Shown here: piece by piece, positions 54,306-63,006 of the stretch
Layout of the letters: every line of letters begins with the position of its first letter
Numbering within the stretch: the first letter of the stretch is position 1
NCBI RefSeq assembly: GCF_030160715.1
Contig: NZ_BSOW01000027.1
Coordinates: 1-64,000, forward strand
Length of the DNA stretch: 64,000 bases
Direction of reading: 5' to 3'
Source of the DNA: Bradyrhizobium iriomotense
Lineage (GTDB): Bacteria; Pseudomonadota; Alphaproteobacteria; Rhizobiales; Xanthobacteraceae
Program-made: the position numbers and the translations under genes
Notes under the pieces: model-generated
Databases searched by the model: none
What the model was told of the DNA's origin: nothing
Seen by the model: the letters and a program-made list of their open reading frames with translations, nothing else

Positions 54306-55244
54306 ATGGTGACCGAAAGCGACGATCCGCGATTCGAACCGCACCACGCTCCATCTCTGACCGATCACGCTCTTGCCGAACTTCAACTGTTTGGCTTTCG
54401 TCCTTTGCAAGATGAACCCGATCCACGGCCGCTTCCCGAAACCAACGCAATCACCGGTGCCATCGCCGACATCTTCGATGCACTAGTCTCGACCCTGAGC
54501 GATACGCGCCTGGAGCCGGATCTTGAAGACTTGCTCTGGTCGGCTGTCAATCTCTTCCATCGCGCGGCGGAACGCATCGAACGCGAACTTGACGCCAATG
54601 AGCAAGCGCAGCAGAGGAGCCAACGCGAGCAGAACGGCTCGGAAGTACGATCCGTCGAACTCGAACGGCTCACCGCCGAAGGCGTTACGCTCATCGAACG
54701 CCGCAACGCCATGGAGTTCTTTCGCGACCAGGCTGCCGAAAGTTTCGAAGTTCACACCGGTTCGCCCTGGCGGGCGCGCTCTGGCTCAGTCGTCAACCAT
54801 CGTAATCTTACCGCCGCGATGATCGATAGCCGAGACTTTCTCACCGCAAGGCGCAGGGCCGAGACCGAGGTGATGCTCCCTGCTGGCCCTAAGATCGCGC
54901 TCACCGGTGGCCTCGATTTCGACGACGTCAAGCTTGTCTGGGATAGGCTCGACAAGGTCCACGCAAAACACCCCGACATGGTTCTGCTGCACGGCGGCTC
55001 GCCGAAAGGTGCCGAATTGATTGCTTCAAAATGGGCCAGCAATCGCAATGTTCCGCAGATCGCCTTTAGGCCGGACTGGACAAAGCATGCGAAGGCCGCA
55101 CCATTCAAGCGCAACGACGCGATGCTCGAGGTCATGCCAATCGGAGTTATGCACTTCCCGGGCACAGGCATCCAGGACAATCTCGTCGATAAGGCCAAAA
55201 AGCTCGGCATCCCGGTCTGGAAGTTTGGCAAAGGCGGCGCGTGA
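54306..55244 (+). CDS. DUF2493 / SLOG-family Rossmann protein
   Basis: 312 residues from ATG at 54306, with AAAGGACC upstream; a longer frame to 53829 is not protein-like. The N-terminal 190 residues are helical (DHALAELQLFGFRPLQDEPD; LLWSAVNLFHRAAERIEREL). The C-terminal part is a Rossmann-type nucleotide or ligand domain: KIALTGGLDFDDVKLVWDRL, MVLLHGGSPKGAELIASKWA, QIAFRPDWTKHAKAAPFKRN. This is the DUF2493 (SLOG) fold, a regular companion of ArdC and Toprim genes on alphaproteobacterial mobile elements. Ligand unknown. Confidence 0.88.
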   Translation: MVTESDDPRFEPHHAPSLTDHALAELQLFGFRPLQDEPDPRPLPETNAITGAIADIFDALVSTLSDTRLEPDLEDLLWSAVNLFHRAAERIERELDANEQAQQRSQREQNGSEVRSVELERLTAEGVTLIERRNAMEFFRDQAAESFEVHTGSPWRARSGSVVNHRNLTAAMIDSRDFLTARRRAETEVMLPAGPKIALTGGLDFDDVKLVWDRLDKVHAKHPDMVLLHGGSPKGAELIASKWASNRNVPQIAFRPDWTKHAKAAPFKRNDAMLEVMPIGVMHFPGTGIQDNLVDKAKKLGIPVWKFGKGGA

Positions 55245-55713
55245 GTGCCGTCGTCTCAATTGACGCCGAAAGCGACGCCGCAGCACCTTAAAAAGACCGA
55301 TGCCGCAGTATTGTCGTCGGTGCATCGGACCCGCGGTGATCTGGGCTCGGTGTATCCCGCATTCGCCGACGCGCTTGTGTCAAATTTGAAGGTCCGATCT
55401 GTAAGCCTAATTCCGCCAATGGCTTCCCTAACTCAAGTTCGGCGCAGACCGCCATGCTGACGCTCAGGCTTGTTCGTGCCTTCCTGACCTTCAAGAGCGT
55501 TTGAAAACCTCCGGGCTCGTTGGCCCTACCGAATGCTTTCTTGTCCAAGTTGTTGGAAACTTCGTGGGCATTTTCCTCGCCGGCCCCACCTTTTGCGTTG
55601 AGTTCCGACAGCTGCGCATCTAACTCGGCGAAGAAATGCTGCGAAAGCTTGTGCTATTGTTTTGGTCGGATAGCGAGCTTTTGCTGCGTGCTTGGGCTGG
55701 GCGATTTCTAAAA
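55245..55713. other. No supported gene
   Basis: Short frames only; part of the next gene's possible longer N-terminus (from 55636) lies here. Confidence 0.4.
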
Positions 55714-55926
55714 ATGCGATTGATCTGCAAGGGCGCAATGCTGGTCGCGTTTTTTCCCGTGATGGCCTCGAATATCTATTGGGGGCGGCTGGACCTTTCT
55801 CTGGGCTGCCTGTTTGCTCTTGCCGTCGGCGCAATCGTGGGGCGTCTGATCAAGCGGTCAATGGTCCGCCGCGCCCATGCCGAAATGCGCAGTCTCTACG
55901 GCTCCGAATGGGGAACGGATAGCTAG
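55714..55926 (+). CDS. Small membrane protein (hypothetical)
   Basis: 70 residues from ATG at 55714; an alternative start at 55636 adds 26 residues. Two hydrophobic segments are visible (KGAMLVAFFPVMASNIYWG and LGCLFALAVGAIVGRLI), then a basic tail (KRSMVRRAHAEMRSLYGSEW). Function unknown. Confidence 0.5.
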   Translation: MRLICKGAMLVAFFPVMASNIYWGRLDLSLGCLFALAVGAIVGRLIKRSMVRRAHAEMRSLYGSEWGTDS

Positions 55927-56435
55927 CGCATAGGCTCTGGTAGAATGAAGACCGACTTGTCAGCGTATGGTGTAACCAAATTTACTTCCGAACGAGCATC
56001 TGCAACTTTATTGGCCGACCGTGTCCGCGAAGAGGTATAAGGACCTGAGCGAGCCAGCTCACGCAGCCTTTGTCCCCTAGGATGGATCGCTCACGCCCCG
56101 AGTCACAAGGCCGCGCGTTGCGACGGTGATCGATGACCGAGATCGAGTCTTGCGAAGTATTGCTTCGAGCGCCTGCTTGATCGCTGCGATGACAAGCTTG
56201 GAGATGAATGAGTTTTTGGAAATTTGCTCTTACCCCTCCAGGGCGTTCGGTCAATGGATCCCTTAGGGATAGCTGGCGGGTGAGGGCGGCTTCGGCAAGC
56301 CGTGCACGCAGAGAGACCTCCCTCGCCCATATCGTGAGCCTGGCTAGAATTTCTCGGGCGATATCGTCGTTCTGGACAACACTTAAGATAACGCCTTTGC
56401 GTCATCCGGTAGCGGCCCCATTTGTGAACGGGTCC
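55927..56435. other. No supported gene
   Basis: Overlapping short frames with shadow-like composition. Confidence 0.4.
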
Positions 56436-56651
56436 TTAGTGTCGGCACGCCTCCGGGTATTGTGTGCAGATACCAGCAGGATCCGGGGTAAGATCTACAC
56501 AGTCCGGGTCACCGGCGCACGGACTTGGTGGTTTGGTTGCGAGCGTATTGGTGTCGAAATATCGCGCAGCGTGCCTCGCGACGTAAACGAAAGTGGGCAC
56601 CGCCGCAGCGAGCGCGAGGGCGCCCGCCGATATAAGCAACAATTTTTTCAT
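56436..56651 (-). CDS. Small secreted cysteine-containing peptide
   Basis: 71 residues. AAGGAAGTGACG lies before the ATG at 56651. MKKLLLISAGALALAAAVPT is a textbook signal or anchor sequence. The mature C-terminus has four Cys in about 25 residues (CAGDPDCVDL, GICTQYPEACRH), enough for two disulfides. Family unknown. Confidence 0.65.
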   Translation of the reverse strand: MKKLLLISAGALALAAAVPTFVYVARHAARYFDTNTLATKPPSPCAGDPDCVDLTPDPAGICTQYPEACRH

Positions 56652-57562
56652 TCCGAACGTCACTTCCTTAGGTTGACCCCAGCCCCCGCAGCCTAGCAGC
56701 TCCAGCTTGAAATGCAAATCTAACACAACGTGAGGTTTAGCGATTGCGCCGCATCCGATGGCGGCTCTTCGCGTATCCGGATTCCGACAAGTAGCGGCAG
56801 GTGACTGCGGACGCGGCAAGTTGAGCTGTGCAACACCATCATTTGCGATGGTCGTTTCCTCTGATGTCGCGGTGATGAGGAACATAGATCACAGTTCGTG
56901 TCTTCCGGCACTATCGATCTGTCGCAGCCGAGCCGATAGAGGGCTGTTGGCATGCGTCGGTGTGTGGTCTGGAAAGAGCGAACGATCGTCTTCTGCCCGA
57001 TGTGAAGCCTGGCCCCTGGCATACCCAAGCTCAGAAAAAGGCGAAAGCGTTGGCTCACCCACTTGGCGCGCTTCAGGTCCACGCGCTTCAGGTCTAAAAT
57101 GTTCGATCAACACGCCTCTTCGTGCCGTGATCTATGGGCCTATCAGCAGGTGTTTGGCCTTGCCGACAATGTAGGACACCTCAACCTGGGGGGCGCCTCG
57201 TTCACCGAGCTTCAAATGTGCCTGTCGCGCTCGCGCGGAGACGGCGTAAGCGCGACCAGGCTGGCGAGTCGAAGGGCTATGTGGGATCCCATTAGGCCCC
57301 GGCCTGAGAGCGGTGATCTGATGACCGCTATCGAGGGCCACGCAATAGGTGTTTCACGCTCGAGACTCGTAGCTGGCCGAAAGCGCGCTTTTCCGCTAAA
57401 CCCTGAAGTAGCCGCCGAGTGCCAAATTGGTCTTACCCGAGATCCATGCGGGGCCATCAGCAATGATGTCCCAACCACGATCTTTTCAGGCAGTCGTTTG
57501 CTCACCGAGCCCGGCGGCCGATAGCAAAGGCGCCGGTCGGCCACTCGCAGTGCTTCTCCCGA
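56652..57562. other. Uncertain stretch
   Basis: A plus-strand frame from 57063 to 57524 is open for 153 codons, but its composition and that of the opposite strand are equally unconvincing. No gene is called. Confidence 0.4.
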
Positions 57563-58003
57563 TTACCAGACGAACTTCGCCCCGTCCGGCAGCTCGCACA
57601 CGAATTCACCTTGGTTCACGACTTCGGCCGCACCAGCGGCCAGCTTGGAGGCCCTAACCATGAGCTTGCCTTCGCGATTGAGGCTGTGGCGGATGTATTC
57701 CGTAACCGGGTGTCCCGAGCTGTCCAAGGTTTGATGCGCATTGGCGAAACTGATGCCGTTCTGGGCGCTCACCCTGAAGGCGTTGATAGTCAGTCCGCCC
57801 TGCACGGCCGGCCCGGGCTTGTCGCCGTCGGCGGTGGTACAGCGACTGAGATCTAGTATGACCTTCACATCCTTGCCGGCCTGCAGGGCATTGAGCACGT
57901 CCGTATATTTCGGCGAGGGCCCGTCGGCCTTGACGATCGTGCTTACGCTTGCAGTCAAAAGCAAGGATAACAAGATCGACAGGCGTCTGCCACAGAACTG
58001 CAT
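57563..58003 (-). CDS. virK: VirK-family exported protein
   Basis: 146 residues from ATG at 58003 with AGGAGAAGAGC upstream. The signal peptide is RRLSILLSLLLTASVSTIVK ending at ADG. The mature protein (YTDVLNALQAGKDVKVILDL, SRCTTADG, GGLTINAFRV, ISFANAHQTLDSSGHPVTEY, IRHSLNREGKLMVRA) follows the VirK pattern named after the Agrobacterium virulence gene. Its role is not established; homologues occur in plant-associated Rhizobiales. An 8-bp inverted repeat (AACCTCAC/GTGAGGTT) lies about 150 bp upstream of the start. Confidence 0.85.
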   Translation of the reverse strand: MQFCGRRLSILLSLLLTASVSTIVKADGPSPKYTDVLNALQAGKDVKVILDLSRCTTADGDKPGPAVQGGLTINAFRVSAQNGISFANAHQTLDSSGHPVTEYIRHSLNREGKLMVRASKLAAGAAEVVNQGEFVCELPDGAKFVW

Positions 58004-58430
58004 ATGCTCTTCTCCTCTAAAGATTCGCAGACGAAACAGCAATCTGCCCGATGTCGTATTCGGAACACCTTGGCGTATTGCGGACGTCAGGCGAAGGTCG
58101 CGTTCGCGACAACAACATGTGTTGCAACAGCTTGCAAGTTCTAGCGAAGGCAAAGCTAACCTCACAACCTCGTACGTGAGGTTTGCAAAGTGAGATGACG
58201 ATCTCTGATATTCTCCGCACTATTTATTCCGGCAAGAGATCTTGCGACGAGGCACGCGGCCTGCCTCGCGAGCGGATTGGTTCGCTGTCGCTAACTGTCC
58301 ATGCCGCGCAATCTAAATCAGAGGTTCATGCCCGTCCTGCAGGGGCGGCCGCTGTATCTGCGCGAGTCTTCGCAGCGGGGAGCTTGCTGATGAGTAGCTA
58401 CGTAATGATACGGAGGTCGGCCGTCGCACT

Positions 58431-58646
58431 ATGTTGATCTACGAATTGCATCCTCTCCCCATGATGCCATACAGACCAATCTACGATCCTCAGCTCTGGC
58501 GAAGTCGTGCGCAAGCAACGCGCACTAAAGCGGATGCGCTCGTACCCGGCAGACCGAGAGACAGGCTCCTGAAAGTGGCCGAGGAATACGAGAAGTTAGC
58601 CCAACATGCAGAAGAGTGCACAGGGCTCAGAAACGATGAAGATTGA
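58431..58646 (+). CDS. Small conserved rhizobial hypothetical protein
   Basis: 71 residues; a second ATG at 58461 is possible. The core (YDPQLWRSRAQATRTKADAL, PRDRLLKVAEEYEKLAQHAE) is the well-known short 'WR.RA.E.R..A....D...R..L..IA..YE.LA' pattern of many rhizobial genomes. Function unknown. Confidence 0.75.
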   Translation: MLIYELHPLPMMPYRPIYDPQLWRSRAQATRTKADALVPGRPRDRLLKVAEEYEKLAQHAEECTGLRNDED

Positions 58647-58880
58647 GTTTTTACATCACGAGTGCTGATCGTCCCTGATTAAACTCTCGAGCGTTCCCAT
58701 TTCATTGGGATGTCGGCGCCTTTTCAGCTCGCAGCCGCCGGAACCGTGTGATCCGCCGCATCATTCGCACTTTCGAATCCGCAACGGACGCGTCCAGTCG
58801 CGCAGATTGCTCGGAGTGCACACACTTTCGTCGATAATTGATTTCAGAGTTGGGTCTGCGATTAGGAGAGGCAATCAGAA

Positions 58881-59126
58881 TTGATTCCGACCGAAGAAAC
58901 TGTTGTCGAGCACGTGCTCGCATCATTGACAATCAGCGCCTTGCAGAATCGGGCCGCTCCCACCCCCGAACAGGTGGTGCATCACTTGGATATTGCGTGC
59001 GAGAGAGCGGGTCTCATCCGGACGCACGCATCTACGATCCGGATATTGGAGCGTATCTCACGTGAGATCGGTCAGGCGGAGTCGGTGTTGGAGTTCATCG
59101 GCCGAGGTGAGGTGCAACCACACTGA
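58881..59126 (+). CDS. Small paralogous hypothetical protein B
   Basis: 81 residues from TTG at 58881 with AGGAGAGG upstream. Product PTEETVVEHVLASLTISALQ, then RAAPTPEQVVHHLDIACERA, then IRILERISREIGQAESVLEF. It is the paralogue of the protein at 53642 and likely the same helical fold. Function unknown. Confidence 0.65.
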   Translation: MIPTEETVVEHVLASLTISALQNRAAPTPEQVVHHLDIACERAGLIRTHASTIRILERISREIGQAESVLEFIGRGEVQPH

Positions 59127-59560
59127 GTTGTCGAATGAATCTGCTCATGCTTTGGGTGACAGAAGGAAACCGGAATCAGGAAGCCGGCTTGAGTTGGCGG
59201 TCTGCCGAGACAGGACGTTAGCTGATCCCCACTTCGATGGCCTTGCGGCCTTGAGGCCGCGGTGGGTGTTCGGGAATCCCAAGGAAGCATTTGCGCGCCT
59301 TGCATCCCTCGACTGCGGAAGCGCCGCACCATCGCGAACGCGCTGTCGACCAGATGTTTCAGTGTTCGGCTCGCAATCATAGGAAGCGAGCAGCGCGTCG
59401 ATTGCCCGCACGCCTCGCCTTGGTTCAATTCAAACAAAATCGTAAGCTGCGGCCGAATGACTCTCGACGCCTCAATCGTACCAGGAAATCGCCTTTCTGG
59501 TACAAGGCGGATTTGCGTCTCGATTTCATCATCTTTTGGTTCTATACACTAAAGTGCGCC
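59127..59560. other. No supported gene
   Basis: The plus frame leading into the membrane protein is open but its composition changes sharply near 59560, so it is not called. Confidence 0.4.
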
Positions 59561-60088
59561 GTGGTGGTGGTGGAGGGCGCAGTCGCTACTCCTTTAAGCG
59601 GGACCACCACCGTGCTTGCCCTTGGACTTGCCCTCAATCTCATTGGGCTCGGCCTGCTGTTCTGGCTGACCGTTGCTCTCGCAGTATACGCCCTCCCATT
59701 TTTTGTCGCCGTCAGCGCCGCTGTAATGGCATTGGATCACGGCGGCGGAATTAGTGCTGCGCTCACTGTCGCGATCGTCGGTGCGGCCTTGACGCTTGCC
59801 ATTGCTCAATTCGCCCATTCCATGACACGGCTGAGCACTGTGCGCGGCGTGATTGGCGCGGTTTTTGCTATTCCGGCAGGAATTGCTGGTTTCCATGTGA
59901 CGCTCGCGTTATCGCAGATCAGCGTGCCGTCGCCGTTCTGGTGTGAGGCCTTGGCATGCGTCGGCGCAATCTTCATCGCCGGGAAAGCTTGGATGCAGAT
60001 CACTTCTTTATCGGGCCAGGTGGCGAGCCGGCCAGGACGACCAATTCTGCCTCAACCGGTTCTGACCGACGCAGCGCCTGAGGAATAG
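59561..60088 (+). CDS. Integral membrane protein of mobile-element type
   Basis: About 175 residues from a run of GTG codons at 59561-59572; the exact start is unclear. Five hydrophobic segments are visible (TTTVLALGLALNLIGLGLLF, WLTVALAVYALPFFVAVSAA, ISAALTVAIVGAALTLAIAQ, GVIGAVFAIPAGIAGFHVTL, WCEALACVGAIFIAGKAWMQ). Similar short polytopic proteins are found beside DUF736 and DUF2493 genes in rhizobial elements, by recollection. Function unknown. Confidence 0.6.
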   Translation: MVVVEGAVATPLSGTTTVLALGLALNLIGLGLLFWLTVALAVYALPFFVAVSAAVMALDHGGGISAALTVAIVGAALTLAIAQFAHSMTRLSTVRGVIGAVFAIPAGIAGFHVTLALSQISVPSPFWCEALACVGAIFIAGKAWMQITSLSGQVASRPGRPILPQPVLTDAAPEE

Positions 60089-60200
60089 CCTCTGGCCGCT
60101 AGGTCTGAGATTGCGTTCCCTCGACGCGAGCTGAATGCGCGGCCGGACTTAAGATCCATACCATTGCATCGCCAACGAAAACGTACGATAGATCAATTAG

Positions 60201-60713
60201 TTAGGTGAACTGACGGCGTTTTCTTAGACCAAGGACCATGTACCTTGCGTGTTCGTCGTAGGTAGCGAGCTTCTTGTTGAGGGCGTCGTCTTCAAGGGTG
60301 CGGAAGCCATGCCTCTCCCAGAACGCCGTTGAGTCATTTACGGCCACCAGTGAGATGTTAGGAAAGCCCGCTTCTTTTGCGTGGGTGATAAGTTTGCGCA
60401 CCACATCCGAAGCCACGCCATTGCCGCGCGTCTCGGGCAACAGCGCGATATCGTGCACATAGAAAGTGGACGCAGGGTCTGGCAGCCGTTCCAATAGGAC
60501 ATTGAGCACCGGTGGCTGCTTGAAGTGCCAGGGATGGCTGACGATGTAGCCGGTGATTTCCGCCGGCCCAGCATGAAGGACAAAGCAACCGCCGGGATAG
60601 AGGTGCTGTCGCTCCGCAAATACCGCCTCCTCCTCGGGGTAATTTAGGTGCACTCGGTCGGCAATGCCGATAACTGCCGGAAGATCTTGGGTTTCCATTG
60701 CCCGCCAAGGCAT
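60201..60713 (-). CDS. GNAT-family acetyltransferase
   Basis: 170 residues. GNAT core: FYVHDIALLPETRGNGVASD with the R-G-x-G/A CoA loop, VVRKLITHAKEAGFPNISLV and AVNDSTAFWERHGFRTLED. The opening MPWRAMETQDLPAVIGIADR is typical of one-domain enzymes of this family. Substrate unknown; monocistronic as far as visible. Confidence 0.88.
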   Translation of the reverse strand: MPWRAMETQDLPAVIGIADRVHLNYPEEEAVFAERQHLYPGGCFVLHAGPAEITGYIVSHPWHFKQPPVLNVLLERLPDPASTFYVHDIALLPETRGNGVASDVVRKLITHAKEAGFPNISLVAVNDSTAFWERHGFRTLEDDALNKKLATYDEHARYMVLGLRKRRQFT

Positions 60714-60775
60714 TCACAATTACTTTCTATGAATTCGGAAAGGTATCCATCCCTCAGCCCTTCGCGCATGTCCAG

Positions 60776-60949
60776 ATGGGGGCGAATGAAAACGGCACGA
60801 GCTTTGCTCCCGCGCTTTGTCTTGCCGATCTTGCCGATCTTGCCGATCTTGCCGATCTTGCCGATCTTGCCGATCTTGCCGATCTTGCCGATCTTGCCGA
60901 TCTTGTGGATGATGACGCGGTCATGAGCACTCCTGATTCGGGATATTGA
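60776..60949 (+). CDS. Small ORF with Leu-Ala-Asp repeats
   Basis: 57 codons from ATG at 60776. Product: MGANENGTSFAPALC, then nine in-frame Leu-Ala-Asp units coded by the 9-bp repeat, then LVDDDAVMSTPDSGY. The flanks look protein-like and the stop is normal, but no clear ribosome-binding site is seen. Confidence 0.4.
   Translation: MGANENGTSFAPALCLADLADLADLADLADLADLADLADLADLVDDDAVMSTPDSGY
60821..60910. repeat. Nine-bp tandem repeat, nine perfect copies
   Basis: CTTGCCGAT is repeated nine times without error from 60821 to 60901, followed by a tenth unit with two changes (CTTGTGGAT). Confidence 0.95.
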
Positions 60950-61228
60950 TCGCGTTCACGTTCTCTCCGTGCCGGACAGATCTTGGGCCCCTCCGCGGCT
61001 TTAGTGCCGGGCGGTTCCAGAGGTGCAGATAGTGGGCAGAGGGACCGGGTAGAAGCTTCGATTCGTTCACCTCAAACGCGTAGCCCAGCGTCCAGGCTCC
61101 ATCCGGACACCTCACGCGATCGCGCGGGCGTGGACTCGGCATTTTGTAGCGCCCGCTCGACTGAGCGATCTGCAGAGGCGGGGGCTCACCAATCTTGCAG
61201 CTTCTCGCGGGATGATTTGCGGTGGCGC

Positions 61229-61459
61229 TTGTCGCTCGAAGCGCTCAGATGCCCTGAGGATCTGACGCGAGCTTTCAAACCCGATCCCATATTCGCTGCT
61301 CTCGCGCAGCACGAGAAGATCGATGAAGCATTGGCAGATGCGGCCGATGCGCTTGAGACGGCCGAACGGCAATTGGACCTAGCAGGGCAGCTTAATCCGT
61401 GTGTGCTCAGCATCGGCAATTCTCATTATGACAAGGACGGTTTCTTTGACGTCACATGA
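61229..61459 (+). CDS. Hypothetical helical protein, N-terminus uncertain
   Basis: The last 76 codons of a longer frame have natural composition (LTRAFKPDPIFAALAQHEKI, DEALADAADALETAERQLDL) and predict one long helix. The first half of the frame is Arg/Ser-rich and implausible. A TTG at 61229 is proposed as start, without ribosome-binding evidence; a truncated gene is equally possible. Confidence 0.4.
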   Translation: MSLEALRCPEDLTRAFKPDPIFAALAQHEKIDEALADAADALETAERQLDLAGQLNPCVLSIGNSHYDKDGFFDVT

Positions 61460-61808
61460 GGAAATCGACCGGTACACTCCGCTCGCCTTCTTGTATTGCA
61501 AGTCGAGCTCTGCCACGTCTTCCGCTTAAGTTTGTGTTCAGCGCTCGGACGCACCTTGCCTCGTTGGCTTGATCTGGCCGAAGACCGGCTGCGCCTCGAT
61601 CGTCTGAGCCGCAACGCCGCCGGTTGAGACTTTCTTCCCCTGGGCTAACGCCCATTCCTCGCGAGACAAGAAAGTCTTCCCGTCGGCGTCCTCCGCTTAG
61701 CGCTCCGGCCCGCGAGAAAGCGGGTGCGTCGCCGATCGTCTTCGGCTCTCAGATCGCCATCGAGGCCGCGGTGGTCGCGGGGCTCGAAACAACTCAAGGA
61801 GAATTGAC

Positions 61809-62127
61809 ATGGCTAGCATCGGTTCGTTCAAAAAGGTCGGCAACGATTTCCAGGGTGAGATCGTCACGCTGAGTCTGCAGGCCAGGGGCGTCCGCATCGT
61901 CCCCGAGGCCAACCGCTCAAACGAGAACGCGCCCAGCCACCGCGTCTATGTGGGCCGGGCGGATCGGGGCAGCCTGGTCCAAGCGCTCCGAGGAAGGCCG
62001 CGACTACCTCTCGCTCAAGCTCGATGATCCTTCGTTCAACGCGCCCATCTACGCGAACCTGTTCGACGATGAAGCCGGCGAAGGCTACACGCTCCTCTGG
62101 TCACGGCCGCGCAAAACCGGCGAGTAA
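61809..62127 (+). pseudogene. DUF736 protein gene, 2-bp deletion
   Basis: AAGGAG precedes ATG at 61809. The frame reads MASIGSFKKVGNDFQGEIVT through HRVYVGRADRG and then shifts. The second frame gives AAWSKRSEEGRDYLSLKLDD, PSFNAPIYANLFDDEAGEGY and TLLWSRPRKTGE with its stop at 62125. The length (319 nt) is two short of 107 codons. It is otherwise complete; DUF736 proteins are markers of rhizobial conjugative elements. A clear terminator follows. Confidence 0.85.
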
Positions 62128-62143
62128 GCCTCGCTCCCGCAAC

Positions 62144-62178
62144 GCCCCGCCCGATCCGATCGGGCGGGGCGCTTTTCT
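62144..62178 (+). terminator. Intrinsic terminator after the DUF736 gene
   Basis: 12-bp stem (GCCCCGCCCGAT with ATCGGGCGGGGC, loop CCG) followed by GCTTTTCTTC. It lies 16 bp after the stop. Confidence 0.8.
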
Positions 62179-62669
62179 TCAAGCAGACAGGCGAAAAGTC
62201 GGACGAGGAGATTATGCTAAGGGAAAGCTCCATGATGAAAGACGAGTTTGCCTTTCGGATGTTCGTGAACATCTTGATACCCCCTGGCAACGTCAGATTC
62301 ATATGAAAGGAAACGTGGCTGGAGGAGCTGAAGTGCGAGCGATGACTTCGATTCGGTTTGTCATCTACCGCGTGGGTAAGTTGACGCCACAGCTACGACT
62401 GCCCTTGGATCTTCAATTATAAGATTAGTGGGGTAAATGCCGATAGGCCACGGTTGGCTCGTGCTATCGATAGTGAGAGCTGCGGCCGTTCATACAGAGC
62501 TGCGCGCAACTATGTTCGGCATGGCACGACATCCCCGCTTGGCAGGCTCCGATGTCGCCTCAACATTCGCTATCGGCAAACGCACAAGCTCCACGGTGCA
62601 GTCGAGTTCTTGAACCCCAAAAGACCTCCAGCCTCGCGTCAAATCTTCCAAAAACACCACATTTGGTGG
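62179..62669. other. No supported gene
   Basis: Short interrupted frames between the two DUF736 copies. Confidence 0.4.
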
Positions 62670-62815
62670 AGGCAGTGTATCTGCTCTCTAACTACGCGAA
62701 CATGTTCGATGACGGCGAAGGCTACACGCTCCTTTTGTCGTAGCCGGGCAAGTCCGCAAAAGAAGCTTCGCGCCTACCCGCTCGATCTGCTCGGGCGCGG
62801 CGCTCCTCGAAGCTG
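62670..62815 (+). pseudogene. Second DUF736 3' remnant with decayed terminator
   Basis: The frame reads SNYANMFDDGEGYTLLLS and stops, matching the C-terminus of the DUF736 gene at 61809 (IYANLFDDEAGEGYTLLWS). The following bases (GATCTGCTCGGGCGCGGCGC) resemble its terminator. It is a decayed duplicate of the gene's 3' end. Confidence 0.65.
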
Positions 62816-63006
62816 ACAGCAAGGCACCCGCCACCGCAGTGTCTCGTTTCGGTCGGCGCGACGGATAACACGTGGAGCTGAGCCGTCTCCTCTCGACTGA
62901 TCTGGTCGTATTGGCGGTCGGCAAGCTGGCGGTTTAGTGAAGGTAAGGAGGTTGGTGCGAATCCAGCAGGAGAAGGAGACAGTCGCATGCCGGCTGTCCC
63001 AGAGAT

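Noticed and set aside
57063..57524. 153-codon plus-strand frame
   Set aside because: Both strands are open and equally unconvincing; no start signal and no recognisable domain.
62938..62985. tRNA T-arm or cobalamin-riboswitch-like GGTGCGAATCC
   Set aside because: No cloverleaf or second conserved riboswitch block could be folded around it.
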